From the IMG/VR virus record IMGVR_UViG_3300036770_003093, positions 54,244-118,243 of that record: DNA of 64,000 bases; one strand, given 5' to 3'. A program made the position numbers and the translations under genes. Under the pieces are notes generated by a model, which worked only from the letters and a program-made list of their open reading frames with translations, searched no databases and was not told where the DNA came from. Of the stretch, positions 23,732 through 29,801 are shown piece after piece. The stretch is from a virus. Each line of letters starts with the position of its first letter. The first letter of the stretch is position 1.

Positions 23732-23801
23732 GACACCATTCTATCTATTACTGCAAGTAAAATAGATAGTATCAAACACTTTTGCAGAGTGTAATGGTAT
23801 C
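23732..23801 (+). ncRNA. 70-nt predicted three-way junction
   Basis: An 8-of-9 closing helix GACACCATT / AATGGTATC encloses two perfect hairpins: CTATCTAT...ATAGATAG with an inner TACT-GCA-AGTA, and ACACT-TTTGCAG-AGTGT. tRNA-sized, but with two arms instead of three. Confidence 0.6.
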
Positions 23802-23914
23802 ATATGAGATATAATCTCTATGATTTAGCGTTTGTGCAGACTTAAAAATCATGCAGTTATAAGCAACTTGATATGTTGTGGAAGTTACATAACTTTAAAA
23901 GCAAAATGCTTATC

Positions 23915-23967
23915 TCTATCTCAAAAAAGTCACAGAGGTAGATGCTTAATGGTTTGTGACGAACCAT
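23915..23967 (+). ncRNA. Hairpin pair with complementary (kissing) loops
   Basis: Hairpin 1 has the stem TCTATCTC / GAGGTAGA (23915-23922, 23935-23942) with loop AAAAAAGTCACA. Hairpin 2 has the stem ATGGTT / AACCAT (23949-23954, 23962-23967) with loop TGTGACG. GTCACA in loop 1 and TGTGAC in loop 2 are perfect 6-nt complements, so a kissing-loop contact or pseudoknot is predicted. Confidence 0.6.
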
Positions 23968-24246
23968 AAAAATTTGGGAGTATATGCGTTAAGCCACATG
24001 ATGCAGACTGGTAATCTGTTGAATCCCATTTATATGACAACTAACAACCGACAGGGGGGTAAATACTCACCTTGTAAGTGATCTACCAAAGATTGCGAGT
24101 CCTCAACAAGCTGTTAAATCAGCCAACATTCTTTTTTAGTAGTTATTTTTTCTTATATGGGATAAAGCATAGAAAAAAATCTACACCTCTTGAAGGTTAC
24201 CAAAGAGTATAAATAAATGGTAGCTCAAACTCAAAAACTTATTATT

Positions 24247-24435
24247 ATGAAAGAAACATGGTTATTGGTTTGTGAAGAATTTGGTATTCTCGACAAATGT
24301 TTAGCATCATCAAAAGATGAAGCAAGTGATATATTCAAAAAGAATAATTCATACATTGATTGGTCAGAATCAGATATATTATCAGAAGCTGATTATATGA
24401 ATGAACTTGAACTAAATTCTTTTGAATGTCAGTAA
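24247..24435 (+). CDS. Small acidic protein between RNA blocks
   Basis: 62 aa from the ATG at 24247 (MKETWLLVCEEFGILDKCLA...). An in-frame ATG at 24217 is possible, but the AAACTTATTATT leader fits the later start. Its pattern (WLLV...F...SSKDEASDIFKKN...YIDW) reads like a small alpha/beta fold. A terminator follows at 24448. Its function is unknown. Confidence 0.65.
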   Translation: MKETWLLVCEEFGILDKCLASSKDEASDIFKKNNSYIDWSESDILSEADYMNELELNSFECQ

Positions 24436-24447
24436 AAATCTTCTACA

Positions 24448-24478
24448 CTCCCTGAGATAGTATCAAAGGGAGCTTTTT
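24448..24478 (+). terminator. Intrinsic terminator after the 62-aa gene
   Basis: Stem CTCCCT / AGGGAG with a 13-nt loop, followed by CTTTTT. Confidence 0.8.
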
Positions 24479-24609
24479 ACGAATCAGAGTTAACTTGAAC
24501 AAACGATAGTTCTCAGATTGATGATGTTTCTTTTATCAACCGTGCGGGGCAGTAATCCTCGCCGCAACTAGTAAGACTAACCAATAATGTCTTACAAAAC
24601 AATCTCAAA

Positions 24610-24686
24610 GCCAGCACTAAGAAACTCGGCGGTCTTATGACCAATGTTTCCTTGCAACTAGAAATAGTGTGCTAAATAGTGCTGGC
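24610..24686 (+). ncRNA. 77-nt RNA closed by a 10-bp helix
   Basis: GCCAGCACTA (24610-24619) pairs exactly with TAGTGCTGGC (24677-24686). Inside are GAAAC...GTTTC, which encloses GGTC-TTAT-GACC, and CTA-GAAA-TAG. Together they make a three-way junction like that at 23732. It has no T-loop, so it is not a normal tRNA. It lies in a 640-nt gap (24436-25076) with no gene that I can support. Confidence 0.6.
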
Positions 24687-24694
24687 TTCATCTT

Positions 24695-24890
24695 TCTCTC
24701 TTCACTAACTTTAGGGTGAATAGTTGTAATCTTCAGGCAATGTAAGTAAACTACCTAAATAGCCATAACGGAAGTGCTTAAGAGCTTTCTGTTGTGTTGA
24801 TGGACAATATGTTCTTTTAGCTTTAGAAGAGATTATAACTAAGTGTTGAGAAAATCTCTCTTCACTAACCGCAAGGTGAACAGTTGTGAT
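24695..24890 (+). repeat. 36-nt direct repeat heading RNA elements A and B
   Basis: Copies at 24695-24730 and 24855-24890, 160 bp apart, share TCTCTCTTCACTAAC, then five variable nt, GGTGAA, and AGTTGT. The variable bases lie in the loop of a TTCAC/GTGAA hairpin, so structure is conserved while sequence changes. Confidence 0.8.
24721..24841 (+). ncRNA. Tandem RNA element A (about 121 nt)
   Basis: TAGTTGTAATC (24721-24731) pairs with GATTATAACTA (24831-24841), 11 bp with one wobble. A GGACA-ATA-TGTTC hairpin lies inside. It is preceded by the 36-nt motif (24695-24730) that also precedes element B and overlaps the closing helix. Confidence 0.55.
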
Positions 24891-24995
24891 AGACAGGATT
24901 TTGTACAATCCTGACCACTGGTATAATTAAATAGTTTTGTAGTATGCCTCTACCATAAGGAAGGCTATAAAATGTTCATTATTCTATCACAACTG
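24881..24995 (+). ncRNA. Tandem RNA element B (115 nt)
   Basis: A perfect 13-bp closing helix, CAGTTGTGATAGA (24881-24893) with TCTATCACAACTG (24983-24995). Inside are the perfect hairpin CAGGATT-TTGTAC-AATCCTG (24894-24913) and a GCC/GGC hairpin near 24946-24965. CTCTTCAC upstream can further pair with GTGCAGAG downstream (7 of 8). Paralogous to element A by its 5' motif and 3' AGTG. Confidence 0.65.
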
Positions 24996-25076
24996 AGTGC
25001 AGAGGGGTAAAAAACTTAATAACTTCCAAAGTTGTTGAGAACACAAGTTTTTCTTTAAAACATAAATAAAATAGAC

Positions 25077-25289
25077 ATGAAAGTTATAGCAACTATTCCT
25101 TCTTTTGATAAGAATAAGTCTTATTCTGACGTAGTAAAGTCTAAGCATATTCCTGTTTATCCTAATCAATGTCCTTGCCACTATGGGTATGAATGCGATG
25201 ATCCTAATTTTGATTATAGCAAACCTATAGGCTACATAGAAGTAGATAAGAACGATGAAAGAAACAGTGTTTTAGACACAGATACCTGA
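25077..25289 (+). CDS. Small cysteine-containing hypothetical protein
   Basis: 70 aa. The centre PNQCPCHYGYECDD has three Cys and a His close together, possibly a small metal site. The start ATG follows an A-rich leader (ATAAATAAAATAGAC) directly after the RNA region. No family recognised. Confidence 0.65.
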   Translation: MKVIATIPSFDKNKSYSDVVKSKHIPVYPNQCPCHYGYECDDPNFDYSKPIGYIEVDKNDERNSVLDTDT

Positions 25290-25361
25290 GCAAGTATTTA
25301 AACTGCTCTAGTAAATCATCCTACTTAGTGGATGAATAACCTCTTTTAAAAACCAAAAACC

Positions 25362-25643
25362 GTGAAACAAAGATTTCAAAACATTCTATTAGCCACTGCT
25401 GTAGTTCTTACTGGTGTATTCATTAGTGCTTTTACTATTGAGACTCTTGATAAAGAACCGGCGCCGCCGCTAAAACAACTTTCTTACGAGAAAATCCAGG
25501 CTATTAACGCCCTGGAAGATATGCGTGATTGGGTGTATGAAGATTTAGCATATGTAGAAGAAGATTCGGTGCTTACCGCGCGTCTACAAGCCTATATCAA
25601 CAACATAGATTACGCAATCGAAATGTTAAACAACGAACAGTAA
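25362..25643 (+). CDS. Small membrane-anchored protein with GTG start
   Basis: 93 aa. Start GTG at 25362 (no suitable ATG; an A-rich AAAACCAAAAACC leader precedes it). Residues 1-25 (KQRFQNILLATAVVLTGVFI) form a signal anchor or uncleaved signal; the rest (40-93) is a soluble helical domain with EKIQAINALEDMRDWVYEDL. Probably a periplasm-facing helical protein. Its function is unknown. Confidence 0.65.
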   Translation: MKQRFQNILLATAVVLTGVFISAFTIETLDKEPAPPLKQLSYEKIQAINALEDMRDWVYEDLAYVEEDSVLTARLQAYINNIDYAIEMLNNEQ

Positions 25644-25673
25644 ACTCAAAAATCAACTCAAATACTCAATCCA

Positions 25674-26741
25674 ATGAACACTATCATTAAATCTTACAAC
25701 ATGGATAAAATAGCAGATGTTCTTGCTATAGAAAATCCTATTGCAAAAAGAATCGCTGTTGGAAAAAGCCCAATCAGTGGCTATGAAACATCTATTTGTG
25801 TCAAAGATGGTAAAACGTACTTTTCTTCAAGATACATGTGTACAGCCATAGGCAGTACTGGAAATGTATATCTTAAGATCGATACACAATGCGGTTTTAC
25901 TTATGATGGTAAAACTATCAAATACTGGTTTGGTAAGAGTCCTTTTCAGCATTTATCACAAGAAGATCTATACGCGCTTATGACGCATTTAGGCTTAGAT
26001 TGGATTAAGTCTAAAGAATTCAACAGCCTATATTTTCATTACAAAAGTGTTGTTCTTAAAATCTTACAAGGTAAAATCACAAACTTTGAAGATTTGTACA
26101 AGGCTATCATGAAAAGCATGCGTGTCAAGAACTGCTCACCAAAACTGTTTGAAAAGGTTTTAAATCATATGAGAAGATTTCAAATCAGTCAACTGGTAAG
26201 AGTTACCGAAAATCACGGCGAGCAGTTTATAGCGTACATGAAACAGGATAAGAATCTGCAAATACTTGGAGACACCATAGAACAAGCAGTACTACTTGGT
26301 GAAAAGATAGATCTTCGTTGGTCGAATAAAAGACTAAATGAAGTTCACACGGATTTTACCAGAAGGATAATGTTCTATGAAGCTGAAACTGTCAAAAATG
26401 TAGATTTTACCATTCCTGAAGTTAAGTATATAGCTGAAGAAAGGAACTTTGAGTACATCTCTAACAACAGAAGGTTGTATGAAGAAGGCATGATACAGAA
26501 ACATTGCGTTTACACTAACTACTCCAACATGTGTATAGACAAGAGATTTCTTGTTTTTAACATTGATGGTTACACACTTGGTGTGAACGTAAATAATTCT
26601 GTAGATAACTCTTCTGTATTCAATAAAAGGTTTACCTTTAATCAGCTTTATGGTAAATTCAATGCTCCGGCGCCTATAGAGATAAGTCAAAAGGCAGAGC
26701 GTTTTATTGAAGAACTTAACTCTAGAGTTACTCTAAACTGA
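25674..26741 (+). CDS. PcfJ-like protein
   Basis: 355 aa. The C-terminal third (about 265-345) carries the PcfJ signature as I know it: LYEEGMIQKHCVYTNY, then a short strand, FLVFNIDGYTLGVNV, and FNQLYGKFNAPAP (the L-x-x-E-G...HCV...Y...Q-x-x-G-x-x-N-x-P pattern). PcfJ-type proteins occur on conjugative plasmids and in phages; a role in DNA processing or RNA binding has been suggested, but none is firmly proven to my knowledge. The N-terminal part is unassigned. A GC-rich inverted repeat (26748-26800) follows the stop. Confidence 0.65.
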   Translation: MNTIIKSYNMDKIADVLAIENPIAKRIAVGKSPISGYETSICVKDGKTYFSSRYMCTAIGSTGNVYLKIDTQCGFTYDGKTIKYWFGKSPFQHLSQEDLYALMTHLGLDWIKSKEFNSLYFHYKSVVLKILQGKITNFEDLYKAIMKSMRVKNCSPKLFEKVLNHMRRFQISQLVRVTENHGEQFIAYMKQDKNLQILGDTIEQAVLLGEKIDLRWSNKRLNEVHTDFTRRIMFYEAETVKNVDFTIPEVKYIAEERNFEYISNNRRLYEEGMIQKHCVYTNYSNMCIDKRFLVFNIDGYTLGVNVNNSVDNSSVFNKRFTFNQLYGKFNAPAPIEISQKAERFIEELNSRVTLN

Positions 26742-26747
26742 TTCCAC

Positions 26748-26800
26748 GGCGGGTCTCCCACAACGTTTCCTAATTCCATCCCAACTCGGGGGGCCCGCCA
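26748..26800 (+). terminator. GC-rich hairpin after the PcfJ-like gene
   Basis: GGCGGGTCTCCC and GGGGGGCCCGCC pair (with wobbles) around a roughly 30-nt loop. No T-tract follows (AAACTT), so it could be a terminator of unusual type or a protective 3' structure. Confidence 0.5.
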
Positions 26801-26858
26801 AACTTATAGGTGGTAGTAAGTATACCTTTATAAACTTACAAACATTTATCTCAATTTT

Positions 26859-27083
26859 ATGTCACAATCCTTAAACGAAGCTCTAAACATCTCAGACGAA
26901 AGAGCAGATGAGCTTGCAAAAACATCTGTAGAAATCCTTAGAGCAAATGAAACGCTTGACCAGGCGTTAACAAGTTTGTATTCTGGAATTACAGGCAAAG
27001 AAGATCTTACTACAGAAGAAAAAGAAGCGATCTTCTCAATTTATGCCTTGGGACACTATTTGTCCTCTTTTCGTCAATCCTAA
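26859..27083 (+). CDS. Small helical protein, related to its downstream neighbour
   Basis: 74 aa, acidic and helical (SLNEALNISDERADELAKTS..., LTTEEKEAIFSIYALGHYLS). The N-terminal NEALNI word and the C-terminal EAIFSIYALGHYLSSFR segment resemble the next gene (VNEALNIPQNL..., RRLLAIGYMVGCEIM), so the two are probably paralogues. Its function is unknown. Confidence 0.7.
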   Translation: MSQSLNEALNISDERADELAKTSVEILRANETLDQALTSLYSGITGKEDLTTEEKEAIFSIYALGHYLSSFRQS

Positions 27084-27084
27084 A

Positions 27085-27110
27085 TCATTTAATCAATTAA
27101 CCACTAAATC
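27085..27110 (+). promoter_or_regulatory. Partial early leader element
   Basis: TCATTTAATCAATTAACCAC then TAAATCC, ending 9 nt before the ATG at 27119. It matches the 3' two-thirds of the early element (TTCATTTAATC..TTAACTAAATCC) but lacks TACA. Confidence 0.45.
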
Positions 27111-27118
27111 CATTTTTT

Positions 27119-27412
27119 ATGAACGTAAATGAAGCTTTAAACATTCCACAAAATTTGTGGGACCAAGATGACGAATTTGTAAACAAAGTTATCAAAGAGG
27201 ATGATTCAACAGTAGCAAGCTGTCTTGAAAGTTCTGGAAATCACGTTAAAAGTGATGAGTTTAATATTAACGGTATTGAACTCTCATTGTATGAACGTAG
27301 ACTTCTAGCAATTGGCTACATGGTAGGTTGCGAAATCATGAAATATAGGGTTCAAAATGACCCAAGAGTCATGATGGACATGATTCGATCATTCAAAAAA
27401 ATGTTTGACTAA
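27119..27412 (+). CDS. Small helical protein, paralogue of the upstream gene
   Basis: 97 aa. VNEALNIPQNLWDQDDEFVN begins the protein; LYERRLLAIGYMVGCEIMKY lies near the end. It resembles the 74-aa neighbour in both blocks, with a longer acidic middle. A strong terminator at 27429 ends the unit. Confidence 0.7.
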   Translation: MNVNEALNIPQNLWDQDDEFVNKVIKEDDSTVASCLESSGNHVKSDEFNINGIELSLYERRLLAIGYMVGCEIMKYRVQNDPRVMMDMIRSFKKMFD

Positions 27413-27428
27413 ACTATCTTTGAACCAT

Positions 27429-27456
27429 GGGCGGGGAAACTAATCCCCGCCCTTTA
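27429..27456 (+). terminator. Intrinsic terminator
   Basis: A perfect 9-bp stem GGGCGGGGA / TCCCCGCCC with loop AACTAA (27438-27443), followed by TTTATA. Confidence 0.85.
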
Positions 27457-27469
27457 TACACAATCAATC

Positions 27470-27877
27470 ATGAAAAATCTATTATTTCTCTTATTACTGT
27501 TTATAGGAAGCGCTGCAAACGCTCAAAACATGATCTACATAGATCACACTTACGATGCAATGAAAGAAGCCCTAACAGAAGATGGGAACTACATTGACAA
27601 AGAAGAAGACTATAAAGGTCAAGTTGTAGTTACTATATTCTCTCATGAGCACCCGGAAAGAGTTGGTCTGTTGTTTTACAAAAATGGCGAATGTGTAACA
27701 AACGCTATCTTTTATAACGATATGCCTAAGTTTAACGCTGCAATCGAAGATTACAACAAACATTTCGTAGTTTTAAGCAATAAATCGTGGAGAGTTTATG
27801 CAAAAGGTAATTCTTACCACGCATCTATAGAAACTACGAGTAAAAACAAGTTTTATATTCTCTGGACTAGAGAGTAG
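27470..27877 (+). CDS. Secreted (periplasmic) hypothetical protein
   Basis: 135 aa with a textbook Bacteroidota signal peptide (MKNLLFLLLLFIGSAANAQ, cleavage before Gln19). The mature part is a small alpha/beta domain with QVVVTIFSHEHPERVGLLFY and a FVVLSNKSWRVYAKGN segment. It has no lipobox. An exported early/middle phage protein may alter the envelope or block superinfection; this is inferred from export only. Confidence 0.72.
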   Translation: MKNLLFLLLLFIGSAANAQNMIYIDHTYDAMKEALTEDGNYIDKEEDYKGQVVVTIFSHEHPERVGLLFYKNGECVTNAIFYNDMPKFNAAIEDYNKHFVVLSNKSWRVYAKGNSYHASIETTSKNKFYILWTRE

Positions 27878-27885
27878 ATAAACAT

Positions 27886-28009
27886 AGTCAGGTGGCGGAA
27901 TGGTACGCAAAGATATAGGCTGTGGAAAATAACTTGTTATACAGCCAGCAATAAGCGATGGATTGGTTATCCAGTATCTTTATACAGGTTCGAGTCCTGT
28001 TCCTGACAA
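27886..28009 (+). tRNA. tRNA-like gene with an oversized anticodon loop
   Basis: Canonical parts: a 6-bp acceptor helix GTCAGG / CCTGAC (one A-A mismatch outside), T8, a D-arm GCG-GAATGGTA-CGC with GG, anticodon-stem candidates AAGAT (27910-27914) / ATCTT (27976-27980), and a perfect T-arm ACAGG-TTCGAGT-CCTGT. Where a 7-nt anticodon loop should be there are 61 nt (27915-27975). These contain their own hairpins: GGCTGT/ACAGCC and GGAT-TGGTT-ATCC. If an insert of about 54 nt is removed, a class I tRNA remains. I cannot assign the amino acid. No CCA is encoded. Confidence 0.6.
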
Positions 28010-28022
28010 ATCAATTCAGGTC

Positions 28023-28052
28023 TTGGTATTGCCCTGAAATTTTGTATATTTG
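28023..28052 (+). promoter_or_regulatory. Bacteroidota-type promoter for the endonuclease gene
   Basis: TTG (28023-28025), a 19-nt spacer, TATATTTG (28045-28052), and then a leader of about 10 nt to the ATG at 28069. Perfect match to the host primary-sigma consensus, unlike the phage early elements. Confidence 0.8.
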
Positions 28053-28068
28053 TAGAAATATAAATACT

Positions 28069-28449
28069 ATGAAACAACAGGGTGATACCGCTGAATTGAG
28101 ATTTATGCTATTGAACCATGAGTTAGGATATATCGTGTCTAAACCATTTGGTGATAATGCAAAGTACGATTTAATTGTAGATACAGGAGATAATCTTGAA
28201 AGAATACAAGTTAAATCAACAAGAAGAAAAGAAAATTCTTCAGGAATGGATTGTTACAATTGCCTTGTTTGTTCAGGTGCTGATTCAAAACAACAGTACT
28301 TAGAAAAAGATGTGGATTATATAGCAATTTATGTTATACCTGAAAATGTTTGGTATAAAATACCACTAAAAGAAATTAAGGGTAAGACAGTAAAACTGTA
28401 TCCTCATAGGAAATCTCAAAGAAACACCTATGAAAAATATAGAATATAA
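28069..28449 (+). CDS. PD-(D/E)XK endonuclease of the I-Ssp6803I type
   Basis: 126 aa from the ATG at 28069; a longer frame extends into the tRNA-like gene and is rejected. The N-terminal half shows the family pattern: GDTAEL (E9), GYIVSKPFGDNAKYDLIVD (D34, D38), then RIQVKST (Q47, K49), with a final basic tail. This matches the PD-(D/E)XK family that includes the homing endonuclease I-Ssp6803I of a cyanobacterial tRNA-fMet group I intron. It lies 60 nt after a tRNA-like gene with an insert and has its own host-type promoter. It could be a homing or free-standing mobile endonuclease, or a restriction-like enzyme. Confidence 0.75.
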   Translation: MKQQGDTAELRFMLLNHELGYIVSKPFGDNAKYDLIVDTGDNLERIQVKSTRRKENSSGMDCYNCLVCSGADSKQQYLEKDVDYIAIYVIPENVWYKIPLKEIKGKTVKLYPHRKSQRNTYEKYRI

Positions 28450-28478
28450 TCCTGTCCTGACTACTAAATATTAAAACG

Positions 28479-28682
28479 ATGATAACAATTTCAATATTAT
28501 TAATTCTACTATACTCATACAGTATATATAAAATTAGAAAGGACTCTGGATCTTGGAAAGATTTTGATTTCTATGAGAGTAATATATTTGTTTATCTTAT
28601 ATTCTTATTTGGTACAGCAACAATTGTCTTAAGCATAATATCTCTTATGATTTATGCGGTAAATAATAATATTGTACCTTAA
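28479..28682 (+). CDS. Small two-helix membrane protein
   Basis: 67 aa with membrane helices at about 2-18 (ITISILLILLYSYSIYK) and 38-62 (FVYLIFLFGTATIVLSIISL) separated by a charged loop. It lies between the two tRNA-like genes. Its function is unknown; a membrane-located accessory or exclusion function is possible. Confidence 0.62.
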   Translation: MITISILLILLYSYSIYKIRKDSGSWKDFDFYESNIFVYLIFLFGTATIVLSIISLMIYAVNNNIVP

Positions 28683-28692
28683 ATAATAATAT

Positions 28693-28792
28693 AGTCAGGT
28701 GGCAGAATTGGTAACAGTTCCTGGGCTATTAAGGATGCTGGAAACGGTAGATAGAGAGATTCTTAATGCGGGTTCGATTCCCGCCCTGGCTC
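28693..28792 (+). tRNA. Second tRNA-like gene with atypical interior
   Basis: A 7-bp acceptor AGTCAGG / CCTGGCT (one wobble), T8-G9, a D-loop with TTGGTA, and a perfect T-arm GCGGG-TTCGATT-CCCGC. The D-stem is poor, and the 52 nt between D-arm and T-arm do not give a normal 5-bp/7-nt anticodon arm; the best helix is ATTAAG (28728-28733) / CTTAAT (28762-28767). It shares its first 20 nt almost exactly with the other tRNA-like gene (GTCAGGTGGC-GAATTGGTA). It may be a class II tRNA, a tRNA with an insert, or a decayed copy. Confidence 0.5.
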
Positions 28793-28806
28793 CTAATTTA
28801 AAACAA

Positions 28807-28944
28807 ATGGAAGAATTAGATAAAAAGTTTCAAGAATTAGGTTGGAGAGACACAACCGAGGCATATTATGGATTGGATTTTACTCCTTTCATGAGTATCA
28901 TTATAGAACACATTTCAGAAATCTCTAAAAAACAAGAACTATGA
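28807..28944 (+). CDS. Tiny hypothetical protein (45 aa)
   Basis: ATG at 28807 after an AAAACAA leader; a longer frame would start inside the tRNA-like gene and is rejected. The sequence is acidic and helical (MEELDKKFQELGWRDTTEAY..., FMSIIIEHISEISKKQEL). It overlaps the next ATG (TATGA), indicating co-translation with the transglycosylase-like gene. Confidence 0.6.
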   Translation: MEELDKKFQELGWRDTTEAYYGLDFTPFMSIIIEHISEISKKQEL

Positions 28945-29300
28945 AAGGATTAATCTTATTTAAGCTCATATCTGCTATGATAATGGTAGAGAGTGGTGGT
29001 AACCCTAATGCATTTAACCCTAAAGAAGATGCCGCAGGTGTACTACAAATCAGGCCAATTATGGTCGCTGAACTTAACAGATTAGGAATAGAGTTTAGTC
29101 TTGATGACAGATACTCTAAAACAAAATCTGTAGAAGCATTTGAGAAATGGGTTGAAATCAAGAACTATACTAATCCAGAGGTAATTGCTAGAAAATGGAA
29201 TGGTGGTCCTAGTGGCCACCTTAAACCTACTACTCTTAACTACTGGAGAAAGGTTAGTAATTTGATGTACCCCAAATTTTATAAATGTGACCTCAGATGA
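28941..29300 (+). CDS. Lytic transglycosylase-like protein
   Basis: 119 aa. SLT-type features: MIMVESGGNPNAFNPKEDAA (catalytic Glu in VESGGNP), GVLQIRPIMVAELNRL, and VIARKWNGGPSG near the end. The N-terminal 12 residues are hydrophobic but too short for a clear signal peptide. It would cut the glycan strand of peptidoglycan. Located away from the lysis cassette and transcribed with small early/middle genes, it may act in cell wall remodelling or entry rather than terminal lysis. Confidence 0.78.
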   Translation: MKGLILFKLISAMIMVESGGNPNAFNPKEDAAGVLQIRPIMVAELNRLGIEFSLDDRYSKTKSVEAFEKWVEIKNYTNPEVIARKWNGGPSGHLKPTTLNYWRKVSNLMYPKFYKCDLR

Positions 29301-29725
29301 AGATTCCACAAACACCTAAAGATTTTGTAAAAGACATCTTAGAACTTTTGGAAAGAAACACATATCAAGGCTTTGAAAAAGAGTATTTGTATGCAATGTA
29401 CCTAGAGCTTGTTAGTAAGGAAAAGTTTCCGCAGCCTAAATTTAAAGTTGGTGAATATGTATATGTTCATACAAAAAACTTAGGCTACGGTTACAGCGAA
29501 GAAAATTCTCAAAAGAAAGATCTTATATTCTTCATTGACAACGCTCCTTATGTGATGGGTATAATCACAGACTTTTCTATTTATAATAGAAGATCTTATG
29601 AGGTTAAAACCTATTTTGCTGATAACCGTGATCCTGAAAAAGAATCTGATATAAAAAGGTTTACTGAAAGCGAACTCATAAAAATGTCAGAATACTGTAA
29701 GAATCCCTTGTTAGAAAAAGATTGA
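29297..29725 (+). CDS. Hypothetical protein
   Basis: 142 aa. Helical N-terminus (TPKDFVKDILELLERNTYQG), then a strand-rich segment starting FKVGEYVYVHTKNLGYGYSE that resembles a small SH3-like barrel, and an acidic end. It overlaps the transglycosylase-like gene by 4 nt. A terminator follows at 29749. Its function is unknown. Confidence 0.7.
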   Translation: MKIPQTPKDFVKDILELLERNTYQGFEKEYLYAMYLELVSKEKFPQPKFKVGEYVYVHTKNLGYGYSEENSQKKDLIFFIDNAPYVMGIITDFSIYNRRSYEVKTYFADNRDPEKESDIKRFTESELIKMSEYCKNPLLEKD

Positions 29726-29748
29726 CAGAGAGGTAGATTGTTTATATA

Positions 29749-29776
29749 TGGGGAGGTGAGAAGTCTCCCCATTTAT
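29749..29776 (+). terminator. Intrinsic terminator
   Basis: Stem TGGGGAG / CTCCCCA with a 9-nt loop, followed by TTTAT. Confidence 0.75.
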
Positions 29777-29801
29777 AAATTTTATTTATTTAACTTTGCT
29801 C

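Larger units (their letters stand above)
23663..24180 (+). ncRNA. Non-coding block 2, densely structured RNA
   Basis: About 520 nt without a gene. In order: the 23-nt repeat; hairpin AAGGTT-GATA-AACCTT (23697); a three-way junction (23732-23801); hairpin CATA-GAGAT / ATCTC-TATG (23801-23822); hairpin ATGATTT / AAATCAT (about 23819-23851); CAAC-TTGATAT-GTTG; AAGCA-AAA-TGCTT; a pair of hairpins with complementary loops (23915-23967); TGGGA / TCCCA enclosing CAGA-CTGGTAA-TCTG (23975-24028); and GGTA...TCAC-CTTGTAA-GTGA...TACC. Several loops look like anticodon loops (YTNNNRN), but no canonical T-arm exists. I infer one or more folded non-coding RNAs. Confidence 0.6.

Noticed and set aside
27886-28449. 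Group I intron inside the tRNA-like gene
   Set aside because: The insert is only about 54 nt and the P/Q/R/S core elements are not visible; the endonuclease gene lies outside the tRNA.
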